Source: Malaciobacter mytili LMG 24559
Lineage (GTDB): Bacteria > Campylobacterota > Campylobacteria > Campylobacterales > Arcobacteraceae
DNA length: 64,000 nucleotides
Direction of reading: 5' to 3'
Assembly: GCF_003346775.1 (NCBI RefSeq)
Contig: NZ_CP031219.1
Location: forward strand, 2,046,001 to 2,110,000
Positions 55,600 through 64,000 of this stretch are shown in pieces (the stretch's first letter is position 1; each line of letters begins with the position of its first letter). Under the pieces are notes generated by a model. It searched no databases. It was not told the origin of the DNA and was given only the letters and a program-made list of their open reading frames with translations. The translations under genes were made by a program, and so were the position numbers.

Positions 55600-55623
55600 T
55601 ACAATACTATTCTATTGTATCAC
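55596..55623. terminator. Shared hairpin between convergent AEC gene and fmt
   Basis: GTGATACAATA (55596-55606) and TATTGTATCAC (55613-55623) pair perfectly around CTATTC and overlap both stop codons. No T run follows on either strand, so classical termination is uncertain. Confidence 0.5.
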
Positions 55624-56527
55624 CAATACTTAATCTTTTACCTCTTAAATAATCAGTAATATTAACTTCTTTTTTAGAAGGTGCTTGCACAATACAAAGT
55701 TTTATGCTACCTTTTTTACAAGCAATTATTGCAAAATCTTTTTCAATTTTTAAAATCTCACCCTCTTTATTAGTTGAAAAAGTCTCTTCTAAATAAAGTT
55801 GCTTTAATTTTAAACCAGAAGATAAAAATACGCCAGGCCAATAGCAATAAGCTTTATATTTTAAATGTAGCTCTTTTGCACAGGAAAAAGATACAATACC
55901 ATCTTCTTTTTTTATTTTTTTACAAAAACTAACTTCATTTTCATTTTGTTTTTTAGGATTGATTTTATTAAAATTATCTAATGTTGTTATTGTAAGGTTA
56001 GCTGCAATAAATGAAAGTTTATTAAATACTTCATCAACTAACATATTATCTTCTAATTTTAAATACTCTATTGCTAAAATATCTCCACTATCAAGTCCCT
56101 CTTCCATAAGCATAGAAGTTACACCTGTATAAGTATCATCATTTAAAATTGATTCTTGAATAGGACTTGCACCTCTATATTTAGGTAAAATAGAAGCATG
56201 TAAATTTATACAAGGAGCAAGTTCTAAAATCTCTTTTGGTAAAATTTGACCATATGCTGCAACAATTATAAAATCAACTTTTAAATTCTTAATAATCTCA
56301 ACAACTTCACTATTATTTCTTAACTTTTCAGGTTGAAAAATTGGAAGAGTAAGAGAGTTGTCAAGACAATATTGTTTAATGTGAGGTGGAGTTAGAACTT
56401 GCTTTCTACCAACTTTTTTATCTGGTTGAGTAAACAATCCTACCACCTGATAATCTTGTGATTTTATTAATCTATCAAAGATAACTGTAGCATAATCAGG
56501 AGTTCCCATAAATAAAATCTTGCTCAT
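55607..56527 (-). CDS. fmt: Methionyl-tRNA formyltransferase
   Basis: Formylates initiator Met-tRNA, the product of the tRNA-fMet gene in this window. The 306 residues have KILFMGTPDYATVIFDRL, INLHASILPKYRGASPIQ (catalytic Asn-His-Asp set with HASILP) and GVTSMLMEEGLDSGDIL. The C-terminal tRNA-binding domain is present. AAGGAATATA precedes the ATG. It follows proB by eight bases in an obgE-proB-fmt run. Confidence 0.96.
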   Translation of the reverse strand: MSKILFMGTPDYATVIFDRLIKSQDYQVVGLFTQPDKKVGRKQVLTPPHIKQYCLDNSLTLPIFQPEKLRNNSEVVEIIKNLKVDFIIVAAYGQILPKEILELAPCINLHASILPKYRGASPIQESILNDDTYTGVTSMLMEEGLDSGDILAIEYLKLEDNMLVDEVFNKLSFIAANLTITTLDNFNKINPKKQNENEVSFCKKIKKEDGIVSFSCAKELHLKYKAYCYWPGVFLSSGLKLKQLYLEETFSTNKEGEILKIEKDFAIIACKKGSIKLCIVQAPSKKEVNITDYLRGKRLSIGDTIE

Positions 56528-56535
56528 TATATTCC

Positions 56536-57303
56536 TTATTGTGCTTTAAATAATGTTCCACTTTTATGATTTTCTTCAACTAAGAAATCATAAGCATTTG
56601 TTAAATCAAATCCTGAAGATAGATACATTGGAATATTGTTATTCATTAAAAATTTAGCAGCTTTTAATTTAGTTACAATTCCACCTGTTGCAAATTCAGA
56701 ATTTGGAGTATGTTTCATCTCAAGTTCGCAATCATCAATAAATGAAATATTTTTTTGTAAAACTGCATCATCAAACTCTCTTGGATTTTTATTATAATAT
56801 CCATCAATATCAGATAAAATTGCTAACATATCTGCTTTAAAATGATAAGCAACATGTGCAGCTAATTGATCATTATCTCCAAAAAGTAACTCATAATTTG
56901 CAATTACATCATTTTCATTTAAAATTGGAAGAATATTATTTGATAATAAAATTTCCATTACATTTTGAGCATTTTTTGTTCTTTTTCTAGAATCAAAATC
57001 ATCTGCAATTAAAAGCATTTGAGCACATTTAATATCATACTCTTGAAACTTCTTTTTATAATGTTTCATAAGTAAAGGTTGCCCAATAGCTGCTAAAGCT
57101 TGTCTATTTGCAATTTGTTTTTTATCAAGCTTTAATTTTGTAAATCCAGCTCCAACTGCACCTGAACTTACTAAAATTACTTCATAGTTTTTTTCATTTT
57201 TTAATTTTGCGATTAGGTCAACTAAGTTTCCTAATCTTTCTAAAGCTAATTCATTATTTTGAGTTAAAACTGCTGTTCCAACCTTAATAACTAATCTTTT
57301 CAT
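56536..57303 (-). CDS. proB: Glutamate 5-kinase without PUA domain
   Basis: Phosphorylates glutamate, the first step of proline synthesis. The 255 residues comprise only the amino acid kinase domain: [51 protein letters not shown] and [17 protein letters not shown]. The C-terminal PUA domain of the 367-residue E. coli enzyme is missing, which is usual in Campylobacterota; it may alter proline feedback. The start overlaps obgE by four bases. Confidence 0.95.
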   Translation of the reverse strand: MKRLVIKVGTAVLTQNNELALERLGNLVDLIAKLKNEKNYEVILVSSGAVGAGFTKLKLDKKQIANRQALAAIGQPLLMKHYKKKFQEYDIKCAQMLLIADDFDSRKRTKNAQNVMEILLSNNILPILNENDVIANYELLFGDNDQLAAHVAYHFKADMLAILSDIDGYYNKNPREFDDAVLQKNISFIDDCELEMKHTPNSEFATGGIVTKLKAAKFLMNNNIPMYLSSGFDLTNAYDFLVEENHKSGTLFKAQ

Positions 57304-58391
57304 TTACTTTGTCCTAAAAGTTCATATAAAGCAAATCTAATAGATTTTGTATTTAAATGTGTTACAGAAGATATTGGTAAAATAAAAAATGGTTTACTGC
57401 TATCAAATCTTGACATAGTTAAATCTTGGATAAAGTACGGTAAGTTTGAATCAAAACCAAAGTCATTGCTATTTGATACTTCTAAACCTAACTCTTTTAT
57501 AAAGTTTTTTATATCTTCATGTAAATCTTCACCATAATATGCATCAACTTTTGTTAAAGCAATTGCATAGTTTCTTCCACTTAACTCTTCTGAGAATTTT
57601 TTAAGTTCTTCTTTTAATACTGCATATTGATCAACTATTGTTCTATAATTTGCAACATCAATTGTAAATAATAAAGTTTTTGTTCTTTCAATATGTCTTA
57701 AAAATTCTAAACCTAATCCTCTACCTTCACTTGCGCCATCAATAATTCCTGGAATATCAGCCATTACAAAGGAACTATATTCACCAACTTCAACAACTCC
57801 TAATTTTGGAGTTAATGTTGTAAATTCATAGTTTGCAATTTCAGGTTCTGCATTTGAAACTGTAGAAATCAATGTTGATTTTCCAACATTTGGATAACCT
57901 ACTAATCCAACATCTGCAATAAGTTTTAATTCTAATCTAATCTCTCTTTTTTCACCTGGAAGTCCTGGTTGAAAATATGTAGGTCTTTGATTTCTTGAGT
58001 TTTTAAAGTGAACATTTCCAAGTCCACCTTTTCCACCTTCTAAAAGTTTAACTTTTTGACCCTCTTCTAATAAATCAAATAAAACTTCATCTGTTTGTGC
58101 ATCAATAACTTGTGTTCCAGGAGGTACAATAAGTGTTAAAGCTGGTGCTGATTTTCCAGTCATATTTCTACCCATTCCTGGTTTACCATTTTCAGCTTTT
58201 AATACAGTTCTTCCTTTATACCAAGATAGAGTATCTGTGTTACTATCAACTTGAAAATAAACATCTCCACCTCTTCCTCCATCACCACCATCAGGTCCAC
58301 CTTTTACAACAAATTTCTCTCTTCTAAAAGAGGCACAACCTTGCCCACCTTTTCCTGATGAAACTGTAAATTCTACACTATCTATAAACAC
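57300..58391 (-). CDS. obgE: Ribosome-associated GTPase Obg
   Basis: A GTPase that acts in late 50S assembly and stress control. The Gly-rich Obg fold covers about 1-158 ([40 protein letters not shown]), and the G domain starts at about 160 with [11 protein letters not shown], then [16 protein letters not shown] and ALTKVDAY. The start is GTG at 58391 (FIDSVEF follows), supported by AGGAG nine bases upstream; a longer frame back to ATG 58433 would cross the hairpin at 58413-58442. Length is 363 residues. Confidence 0.96.
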   Translation of the reverse strand: MFIDSVEFTVSSGKGGQGCASFRREKFVVKGGPDGGDGGRGGDVYFQVDSNTDTLSWYKGRTVLKAENGKPGMGRNMTGKSAPALTLIVPPGTQVIDAQTDEVLFDLLEEGQKVKLLEGGKGGLGNVHFKNSRNQRPTYFQPGLPGEKREIRLELKLIADVGLVGYPNVGKSTLISTVSNAEPEIANYEFTTLTPKLGVVEVGEYSSFVMADIPGIIDGASEGRGLGLEFLRHIERTKTLLFTIDVANYRTIVDQYAVLKEELKKFSEELSGRNYAIALTKVDAYYGEDLHEDIKNFIKELGLEVSNSNDFGFDSNLPYFIQDLTMSRFDSSKPFFILPISSVTHLNTKSIRFALYELLGQSK

Positions 58392-58412
58392 TATTTTTCT
58401 CCTAAAACTAAA

Positions 58413-58442
58413 AAAGGGTGTAGGCAAAGCCATACACCCTTT
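58413..58442 (-). terminator. Hairpin with T run between rpmA and obgE
   Basis: AAAGGGTGTA and TACACCCTTT enclose a GGC/GCC inner stem; on the minus strand a run TTTTTTAG follows. It should reduce transcription from the ribosomal protein genes into obgE, whose ribosome binding site is 20 bp further on. Confidence 0.7.
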
Positions 58443-58467
58443 AAATTTATCATCAATACCTCAATAA

Positions 58468-58722
58468 TTATGAAGCGTAAACTGATACTTTTTTTCTGTT
58501 TTTATCTTTAATTTCGAATTTAACAACACCGTCAATTAAAGCATAAATTGTGTGGTCTTTTCCAATACCTACATTGCTACCTGCGTGTACTTTTGTACCT
58601 CTTTGTCTGATAATAATATTACCAGCTCTTACAGTTTCTCCACCAAATCTTTTAACACCAAGTCTTCTACCAGCTGAATCTCTATTATTCTGTGTACTAC
58701 CTTGACCTTTCTTGTGAGCCAT
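58468..58722 (-). CDS. rpmA: Ribosomal protein L27
   Basis: 50S protein near the peptidyl transferase centre. The 84 residues begin [20 protein letters not shown], then [20 protein letters not shown] and [20 protein letters not shown]. There is no N-terminal extension needing cleavage as found in some Firmicutes. It follows rplU by 19 bp. Confidence 0.98.
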   Translation of the reverse strand: MAHKKGQGSTQNNRDSAGRRLGVKRFGGETVRAGNIIIRQRGTKVHAGSNVGIGKDHTIYALIDGVVKFEIKDKNRKKVSVYAS

Positions 58723-58741
58723 ACTTATATCTCCTTAAAAA

Positions 58742-59059
58742 TTATGCAGCGATTTTAGTAATTCTGATTTTAGTAAAGCTTTTTCTAAAACCTCTTTTTA
58801 ATTTACTATCTTTTCTTCTTCTTTTTTTGTAAATGATAACTTTTTTACCTCTATTTACACCTGTACCGTCTAGTACTACTTCTGCTTCAACTTTTGCAGC
58901 CAAAATAGCATCACCAGTTTTAAGTTCTCCATTGTTAACTGCAAGAACATCAGTAATTTCTAAAGTTTCTTTTGCAGCTTTTCCTAAATAATCAACATCT
59001 AGGATATCACCTTCTTGAACTTTATATTGCTTCCCAGCACATTTAATAATTGCGTACAT
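58742..59059 (-). CDS. rplU: Ribosomal protein L21
   Basis: 50S protein that binds 23S rRNA. The 105 residues include MYAIIKCAGKQYKVQEGDIL at the start and KVIIYKKRRRKDSKLKRGFR at the end. One residue differs from the common IETGGKQY start (IKCAGKQY). AGAGGATAAAGA precedes the ATG. A possible promoter TATAAGATAAT lies in the 100-bp gap after ridA. Confidence 0.97.
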   Translation of the reverse strand: MYAIIKCAGKQYKVQEGDILDVDYLGKAAKETLEITDVLAVNNGELKTGDAILAAKVEAEVVLDGTGVNRGKKVIIYKKRRRKDSKLKRGFRKSFTKIRITKIAA

Positions 59060-59160
59060 TCTTTATCCTCTAACTATCTATATCTATCAAATACGTATTT
59101 TTTTGTGAAGCGAAATATTATCTTATATTAGTTTAAACTTTGTTTAAGCGAAAATATTTT

Positions 59161-59544
59161 TTATTGATAATCGTATGGTAACGCAATCACATCCATTTCA
59201 ATTAGAACATTTTTTGGTAAAGTTCTAACTGCAACTGTGCTTCTAGCTGGTTTATGTTCTCCAAAAGCTTCTGCATATAAAACATTAACTATACCAAAAT
59301 CTTCCATATTTTCCAAATAAATTGTAACTTTAATTACTCTATCCATACTACTTTGGCAATCTTCAAGTAATTTTCTTATATTTTCTAAAACTTGTCTAGT
59401 TTGAGTTTTTATTTCTCTTTCTACTAATTCTCCCTCTTTTGTTAAAGGGATTTGGCCAGATGTATAGATTAAACCATTTGCTTTTACAGCATGAGAATAT
59501 GGACCAATTGCTGCTGGTAATCTATCAGAATTTAAAAATTCCAT
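59161..59544 (-). CDS. ridA: RidA-family enamine/imine deaminase
   Basis: Removes reactive 2-aminoacrylate and related enamines formed by PLP enzymes. The 127 residues carry AIGPYSHAVKANGLIYTSGQ, LLEDCQSSMDRVIKVTIYL and KPARSTVAVRTLPKNVLIEM with the conserved Arg, and end EMDVIALPYD. AGGAAGAAAA precedes the ATG. It stands between dnaG and rplU, with short gaps of about 70 and 100 bp. Confidence 0.95.
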   Translation of the reverse strand: MEFLNSDRLPAAIGPYSHAVKANGLIYTSGQIPLTKEGELVEREIKTQTRQVLENIRKLLEDCQSSMDRVIKVTIYLENMEDFGIVNVLYAEAFGEHKPARSTVAVRTLPKNVLIEMDVIALPYDYQ

Positions 59545-59612
59545 TTTTCTTCCTCAATAATTTTTTGCGTATTTTACAAAAAAATGACCGTGATTTCAAT
59601 TAATTATGCTTT

Positions 59613-61250
59613 TTAAAAGTCATAACTTACTGCTTTTCCCTGTTTTAATTGAGAAATTTTATCTCTAATTACTCTAATTTTAATTGCTTTATCTTTAAAA
59701 TCTAAAGTTTTATTATATAAAATAGTATTAAGTTTTTCAGTAAAATATTTACTTAAAAGTAGTAAAACTTCCCTATATAATCTCTCATCATCATAAACTT
59801 CAAGTTTATCATTTAATAAAATAGAATTTAAAGAAGGATTTGAAATATCACTTATTAAAAGTTCAAACTCATTTTTATGATATTCAAAAACTTTTGAATC
59901 AACCAAGTCTAATACTTTATCTAAAGTTGAAGGCTTTTCCAAAATAGTTTTAATAATGCAAAGTTCAGCAATATCTATTTTGCTTAAATTAACATCTATT
60001 TTTCTTTTTGCTTCATTTGCAATTTTTACTAAATTTTCTCTTATATTTAATTTTTGAGCAATATATCTTTTATATTCATCTTGATAAATTAAACTTAAGC
60101 TTTTTAAGTATTCGTTGGCTTCTTGTAAAGCTTTTTGTTTTTGCATAGGGTCATTTATATCATATTTCAAAATAATATAATCAATAGCAAACCTAATAAA
60201 AGCAATAGGTTCTGCAAAAATTTTATTTAACTTTTCTATTTTTCCATCTTTTACCATATCAGCAGGGTCTAATCCTGCATCAAAAATAACAACTCCACCT
60301 TCAAATTCACTTTGACTTAGCATAACAGAAGCTTTAAAAGCTGCATTTAATCCAGCTTTATCACCATCATATGCAACAATTACTTTAGGTTCACCTCTTC
60401 TTAAAATTGGTAAATGTTCTTTTGTTAAAGCTGTCCCTAAAGTTGCCACTGCTGTATTAAATCCTGCTTGATGAAGCATAATTACATCAAGATAACCTTC
60501 TGTTACAATAATTCTATTTTTTTTATAAATATTCTCTTTTGCAATATTGTAACCATATAGAAGTTTTGATTTATTAAAAAGTTTAGTTTGTGGAGAGTTT
60601 ACATACTTTGCATTATGTCCACTAATAGTTCTTCCACCAAAACCAACTATTTTATTATTTAAGCCATAAATAGGAAAAGTTATTCTTTCAATAAATCTTG
60701 AATATAAGCCATTTTCTCCTGTATCAATAACTCCTAGTTCTTTAGCTTCGGCTAAATTTAGAAAGTTGTCTTTTAAAAAATTTATTGTTTCAAAGGATTT
60801 TGGAGCATAACCTATTTCAAATTTTTCAATAGAAAATTCAGAAATTCCCCTACTTTTGATATATTCTTTTGCTTCAAGATTATTTATAAAAAGTTTTTGA
60901 TAATATTTATTTACTGTTTCTAAAATTTTTAAATCTATTTTAGGTTTATTTTCATTTTCTTCATAATTTAAAGTTACATTATACATTGAAGCTAGTTTTT
61001 CAATAGCTTCAGGGTAAGATAATTTTTCATATTCCATTATAAATTTAATAGCATCACCACCTGCACCACAACCAAAACAATGATAGATTTGTTTTGCTGG
61101 ACTTACTACAAAAGAAGGAGTGTCTTCTCCATGAAAAGGACAACAAGCCTTAAAGTTTGCACCAGATTTTTTAAGCTCTAATGATTGGGAAATTACATCA
61201 ACTATTTCAAGATGGTTTTTTAAATTATCTATTGATTCTTTTGTTATCAT
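59613..61250 (-). CDS. dnaG: DNA primase
   Basis: Makes RNA primers at the replication fork. The zinc domain holds CCPFHGEDTPSFVVSPAKQ and IYHCFGCGAGGDAIKF (about 36-70), followed by the catalytic core and TOPRIM segments IIVTEGYLDVIMLHQAG and VIVAYDGDKAGLNAA with the acidic residues. The C-terminal helicase-binding part is present, total 545 residues. A TATAAT ends six bases before the ATG, with no ribosome binding site. Confidence 0.97.
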   Translation of the reverse strand: MITKESIDNLKNHLEIVDVISQSLELKKSGANFKACCPFHGEDTPSFVVSPAKQIYHCFGCGAGGDAIKFIMEYEKLSYPEAIEKLASMYNVTLNYEENENKPKIDLKILETVNKYYQKLFINNLEAKEYIKSRGISEFSIEKFEIGYAPKSFETINFLKDNFLNLAEAKELGVIDTGENGLYSRFIERITFPIYGLNNKIVGFGGRTISGHNAKYVNSPQTKLFNKSKLLYGYNIAKENIYKKNRIIVTEGYLDVIMLHQAGFNTAVATLGTALTKEHLPILRRGEPKVIVAYDGDKAGLNAAFKASVMLSQSEFEGGVVIFDAGLDPADMVKDGKIEKLNKIFAEPIAFIRFAIDYIILKYDINDPMQKQKALQEANEYLKSLSLIYQDEYKRYIAQKLNIRENLVKIANEAKRKIDVNLSKIDIAELCIIKTILEKPSTLDKVLDLVDSKVFEYHKNEFELLISDISNPSLNSILLNDKLEVYDDERLYREVLLLLSKYFTEKLNTILYNKTLDFKDKAIKIRVIRDKISQLKQGKAVSYDF

Positions 61251-61256
61251 AGTAAA

Positions 61257-61262
61257 ATTATA
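61257..61262 (-). promoter_or_regulatory. -10 box six bases before the dnaG ATG
   Basis: On the minus strand TATAAT is followed by TTTACT and ATG at 61250, preceded by AAAAGAG. Same geometry as tlyA, birA and cmoA. Confidence 0.6.
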
Positions 61263-61327
61263 CTCTTTTATTATTTTATATGTGCTTTTATGTTAATATA
61301 TATCACTTTATTAAATAAAGGTTTTAA

Positions 61328-62377
61328 TTGGATAGCTTAGTATTAGATTATCGAGACCCACTTTTTAGTGTTATAATCTTCTTTACATTGATATTTTTAA
61401 TTTCATTTATTACATACTCATTTGGTGTGTATAAAGAAAAGAATGCCAGAAAAGATTATAGGGAACTATTAACTAGGTTTGAACTTGGTAAATTAAAAGA
61501 AGAGGACTATGTTCACTTATATAAAACATATAATTTACCTTTTGATTCTATACTACTATTAGCTTCTACCTTTGTACATAAAGGAAATTATAATAAAGCA
61601 ATTTCTGTTTATCTAACTTTATTGGAGCATGTTACTGATAGGGTTAAAAAAGAAGAGCTTTTAGAGTTATTGGGTTCTACTTATTTTAAAGGTGGATTTT
61701 TACAACGTTCAAAAGAGATATATTTAAGAATATTAAAATTCTCTTCAAGAAATGAAAATGCTTTAAAACATCTTCTTATTATCTATGAAAAGCTAAAAGA
61801 ATATGATAAAGCTTTAGAAGTAACACAAGCCTTAGATGAATTGCAAGTGGAAGTTATTAGAGAACGAATCTATATTGAAACTTTAAAAGTTTTAAATAAT
61901 TCTGATTTATCATATGAAGAAAAAACATCAACTTTATATTCCTCATTTAAATTAAATCATATTATTGAAAGACTTTTTGTTGAGTTTCTTATCCAATTTA
62001 ATAAAGATTTCTTTTGGAAACATATAGAAGAATTTGATATAACAAAATTTATTGATTTATTATGGTACTTAGATTTTAATGATATTGATTTTGATAAGGT
62101 TTCAAAAAATAAACTTTTAAATCAAATATATAATGCAAAAGGCTACTTAAAAACTTGTAATCATAGTAGTGATTTTGTACTTGATATTATGATTATCTTA
62201 AATCGACATGAACATAAAGTGCCAGCTACCTTGGATTTTGAGTTTATTTGTACTTCTTGTAAACATATACATCCAATCTATGAATCAAGATGTCCACACT
62301 GTCATAATATTCTAACTTTTAAAGTTAAATATAATTTAGCTAAGGATTTAAATGAAGAAAATCAATCTTTACAGTGA
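61328..62377 (+). CDS. LapB/YciM-like tetratricopeptide protein with zinc ribbon
   Basis: One membrane helix (about 13-32) anchors a cytoplasmic tetratricopeptide domain (about 70-230: ASTFVHKGNYNKAISVYLTL, LLGSTYFKGGFLQRSKEIYL, IYEKLKEYDKALEVTQALDE) and a C-terminal rubredoxin-type ribbon CTSCKHIHPIYESRCPHCH with four Cys. This order is that of E. coli LapB, which with FtsH controls LpxC and lipopolysaccharide amount. Start is TTG 61328 with AAAGG nine bases upstream. The rnhA start lies inside its end (26-bp overlap). LapB identity is by architecture, not by proven function. Confidence 0.8.
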   Translation: MDSLVLDYRDPLFSVIIFFTLIFLISFITYSFGVYKEKNARKDYRELLTRFELGKLKEEDYVHLYKTYNLPFDSILLLASTFVHKGNYNKAISVYLTLLEHVTDRVKKEELLELLGSTYFKGGFLQRSKEIYLRILKFSSRNENALKHLLIIYEKLKEYDKALEVTQALDELQVEVIRERIYIETLKVLNNSDLSYEEKTSTLYSSFKLNHIIERLFVEFLIQFNKDFFWKHIEEFDITKFIDLLWYLDFNDIDFDKVSKNKLLNQIYNAKGYLKTCNHSSDFVLDIMIILNRHEHKVPATLDFEFICTSCKHIHPIYESRCPHCHNILTFKVKYNLAKDLNEENQSLQ

Positions 62378-62807
62378 TGGTTCAAGTTTAGGAAACCCTG
62401 GACCTGGAGGTTGGGGAACAATTCTTGAATATAATGGTTATGAAAAAGAACTTTTTGGAGGACAAAAAGATACTACAAATAATCAAATGGAATTAGTTGG
62501 AGTAATTGAAGGTTTAAAAGCATTAAAAGAACCTTGTATTGTAAATGTGATTTCTGATTCAACTTATGTTGTAAAAGCAATTAATGAGTGGCTTGAAGGC
62601 TGGGTTAGAAATAATTGGAAAAGTGCCTCAAAAAAACCCGTTAAAAATGTAGAGTTGTGGCAAGAGTATTTAAAAGTTTCAAAACCACACAAAATAAATG
62701 CAATTTGGGTAAAAGGTCATGCAGGGCATGAGCATAATGAAAGATGTGATATACTAGCAAGAACATTTGCTGAAAACTTAAAAAGTAAAGGGGAAGAAAA
62801 TGAGTGA
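62352..62807 (+). CDS. rnhA: Ribonuclease HI
   Basis: Cuts RNA in RNA-DNA hybrids. The 151 residues have [19 protein letters not shown] with the first Asp, [13 protein letters not shown] with the Glu, [19 protein letters not shown] with the second Asp, and [14 protein letters not shown] with the His and last Asp, so all catalytic residues are present. It overlaps the lapB-like gene upstream by 26 bp and rnc by eight bases. Confidence 0.97.
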   Translation: MKKINLYSDGSSLGNPGPGGWGTILEYNGYEKELFGGQKDTTNNQMELVGVIEGLKALKEPCIVNVISDSTYVVKAINEWLEGWVRNNWKSASKKPVKNVELWQEYLKVSKPHKINAIWVKGHAGHEHNERCDILARTFAENLKSKGEENE

Positions 62808-63477
62808 TTACTCAAAGTTAGAAAAGTGTTTGGGTTATCAGTTTAAAAATAAAGATCTGATAATCGAAGCACTTACACATAAAAGTTTAAAAAAGCCTTA
62901 TAATAATGAAAGATTAGAGTTTCTAGGTGATGCTGTTTTAAACTTAATTGTAGGAGAATATTTATACTTAAATTTTCCAACTTCAAATGAAGGTGAATTA
63001 TCAAAAATTAGAGCTTCATTGGTAAATGAAACAGGCTTTACTAAACTAGCAAATGAGATTAGATTAGGTGATTATATCTATATTTCTACAGCTGAAGAGA
63101 GAAATAAAGGTAGAACAAAAGCTTCTATTTTATCTGATGCTTTTGAAGCAATTATGGGTGCAATATATTTAGAATCAGGACTTGAAGTTTTAAAGCCAAT
63201 TATTTTAAATCTACTACGAAGCACTTATGATAAAATCAATTTGGATGTTTTATTTAGTGATTATAAAACTGCTTTACAAGAAATAACACAAGCACAATTT
63301 GGAAGTATTCCTGAATATAGAATTGAAGGTTCATATGGTCCTGATCATAAAAAAGAGTTTGAAGTATCAATTTGGATTGATGGGGTTAAATATGGACAAG
63401 CAAAAGGTAAAAGTAAAAAATTAGCTCAACAAGCAGTTGCTAAAATTGCTATTGACAAATTTAAGGAAATTAATTAA
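62800..63477 (+). CDS. rnc: Ribonuclease III
   Basis: Cuts double-stranded RNA, including the rRNA precursor stems seen in both operons here. The catalytic domain has [20 protein letters not shown] (about 36-55) and [15 protein letters not shown] (about 112-126); the double-stranded RNA-binding domain (about 150-225) ends [20 protein letters not shown]. The 225 residues match the family. It overlaps rnhA and, in TAATG, aroC. Confidence 0.97.
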   Translation: MSDYSKLEKCLGYQFKNKDLIIEALTHKSLKKPYNNERLEFLGDAVLNLIVGEYLYLNFPTSNEGELSKIRASLVNETGFTKLANEIRLGDYIYISTAEERNKGRTKASILSDAFEAIMGAIYLESGLEVLKPIILNLLRSTYDKINLDVLFSDYKTALQEITQAQFGSIPEYRIEGSYGPDHKKEFEVSIWIDGVKYGQAKGKSKKLAQQAVAKIAIDKFKEIN

Positions 63478-64000
63478 TGAATAGCTTTGGAGTAAAATTT
63501 AAATTTACAACTTTTGGTGAAAGTCATGGGAAAGCCTTAGGTTGTATTGTTGATGGAGTACCAGCAGGTATTAAAATAGATGAAGAATTTATTCAAAGTG
63601 AAATGAATAGAAGAAAGCCTGGACAAAATAAATATGCAACTGCAAGAAAAGAGAGTGATACAGTTGAAATTTTAAGTGGTGTCTTTGAAGGAGTAACAAC
63701 AGGAACTCCAATTTCTATGATAATTTTTAATGAAAATCAAAAAAGTAAAGATTACTCAAATGTAAAAGATTTGTTTAGACCAGGACATGCAGATTTTACT
63801 TACTTTAATAAATATGAAATTAGAGATTATAGAGGTGGAGGAAGAAGTAGTGCAAGAGAAACAGCAGCTAGAGTTGCAGCAGGAGCTATTGCTAAACTTT
63901 TATTAAAAGAGCTAAATATTAAAGTTCAAAGTGGAATTTGTGAAATTGATGGAATTAAAGCTTTAAATATTGATTTTTCAAATGTTGAAACTTCTGAGAT
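63477..64000 (+). CDS. aroC: Chorismate synthase, 3' end outside window
   Basis: Makes chorismate from EPSP, using reduced FMN. The first 174 residues are present: [20 protein letters not shown] with the first signature His, [19 protein letters not shown], then [20 protein letters not shown] and [20 protein letters not shown], the second signature. ATG 63477 shares a base with the rnc stop. The gene continues beyond the right edge. Confidence 0.97.
   Translation, partial: MNSFGVKFKFTTFGESHGKALGCIVDGVPAGIKIDEEFIQSEMNRRKPGQNKYATARKESDTVEILSGVFEGVTTGTPISMIIFNENQKSKDYSNVKDLFRPGHADFTYFNKYEIRDYRGGGRSSARETAARVAAGAIAKLLLKELNIKVQSGICEIDGIKALNIDFSNVETSE

Noticed and set aside
58392-58433. Longer obgE start at ATG 58433
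   Set aside because: It would be translated through a strong terminator hairpin; GTG 58391 has AGGAG at the right distance and begins at the conserved FIDSVEF.

Overview
The window is AT-rich chromosomal DNA of a member of the Campylobacterota, most probably an Arcobacter-type organism. The evidence is the 16S/23S sequence character, the par-atp-tol gene order, the two ATP synthase b-type subunits, the TIGFGE potassium channel, the PgbA-like protein, the short ProB and the very low GC content outside the rRNA genes. The genus is inferred from overall character; no database was searched.

Layout. 1-1362: the N-terminal part of an SbcD-like nuclease (TTG start, cut by the window edge), a 24-residue membrane peptide gene and an unknown 178-residue protein. 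1491-7723: a rRNA operon on the minus strand (16S, tRNA-Ile, tRNA-Ala, 23S, 5S) with a 600-bp palindromic intergenic element beyond its terminator. 7806-10415: a hybrid sensor kinase with two substrate-binding domains. 10490-11235: eight tRNA genes in one minus-strand cluster. 11364-18495: a minus-strand block (EamA transporter, membrane-anchored glutamate-synthase-like protein, small membrane protein, RCK potassium channel, kdsA, ribH, nusB, pyrF). 18653-21630: murA followed by two proteins whose catalytic or metal-binding residues look lost (HdrB-like and membrane HNH). 21627-32892: secretin, YigZ, tlyA-ribF, an IS256-type remnant, a chemoreceptor, cmoA, bcp, a PgbA-like protein, glcD, yihY. 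32970-39202: a second, almost identical copy of the rRNA operon with the same flanking palindromic element. 39492-54623: one long minus-strand run, birA-parA-parB, then atpF'-F-H-A-G-D-C, tolQ-R-A-B, pal, ybgF, slyD, then fabD-mtnN. 54706-61250: AEC transporter; rplU-rpmA-obgE-proB-fmt; ridA; dnaG. 61328-64000: lapB-like gene, rnhA, rnc and the first third of aroC.

How it fits together. Most of the window is core housekeeping: translation (rRNA, tRNAs, L21, L27, Fmt, CmoA, TlyA), energy (F1 and stator subunits), envelope (MurA, KdsA, Tol-Pal), chromosome partition (ParAB) and cofactor synthesis (RibH, RibF, BirA). The genes are packed with 1-38 bp overlaps.

The most notable items are: the rRNA-linked palindromic element in two copies with opposite arm decay; the 6.2-kb direct repeat that carries both rRNA operons; complementary processing stems around 16S and 23S; four housekeeping genes with a -10 hexamer exactly six bases from ATG, which suggests leaderless mRNA; the cysteine-less HdrB-like protein next to a DH-less HNH protein; and the palindrome-controlled 24-residue membrane peptide. 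I found no CRISPR array, prophage or defence island.
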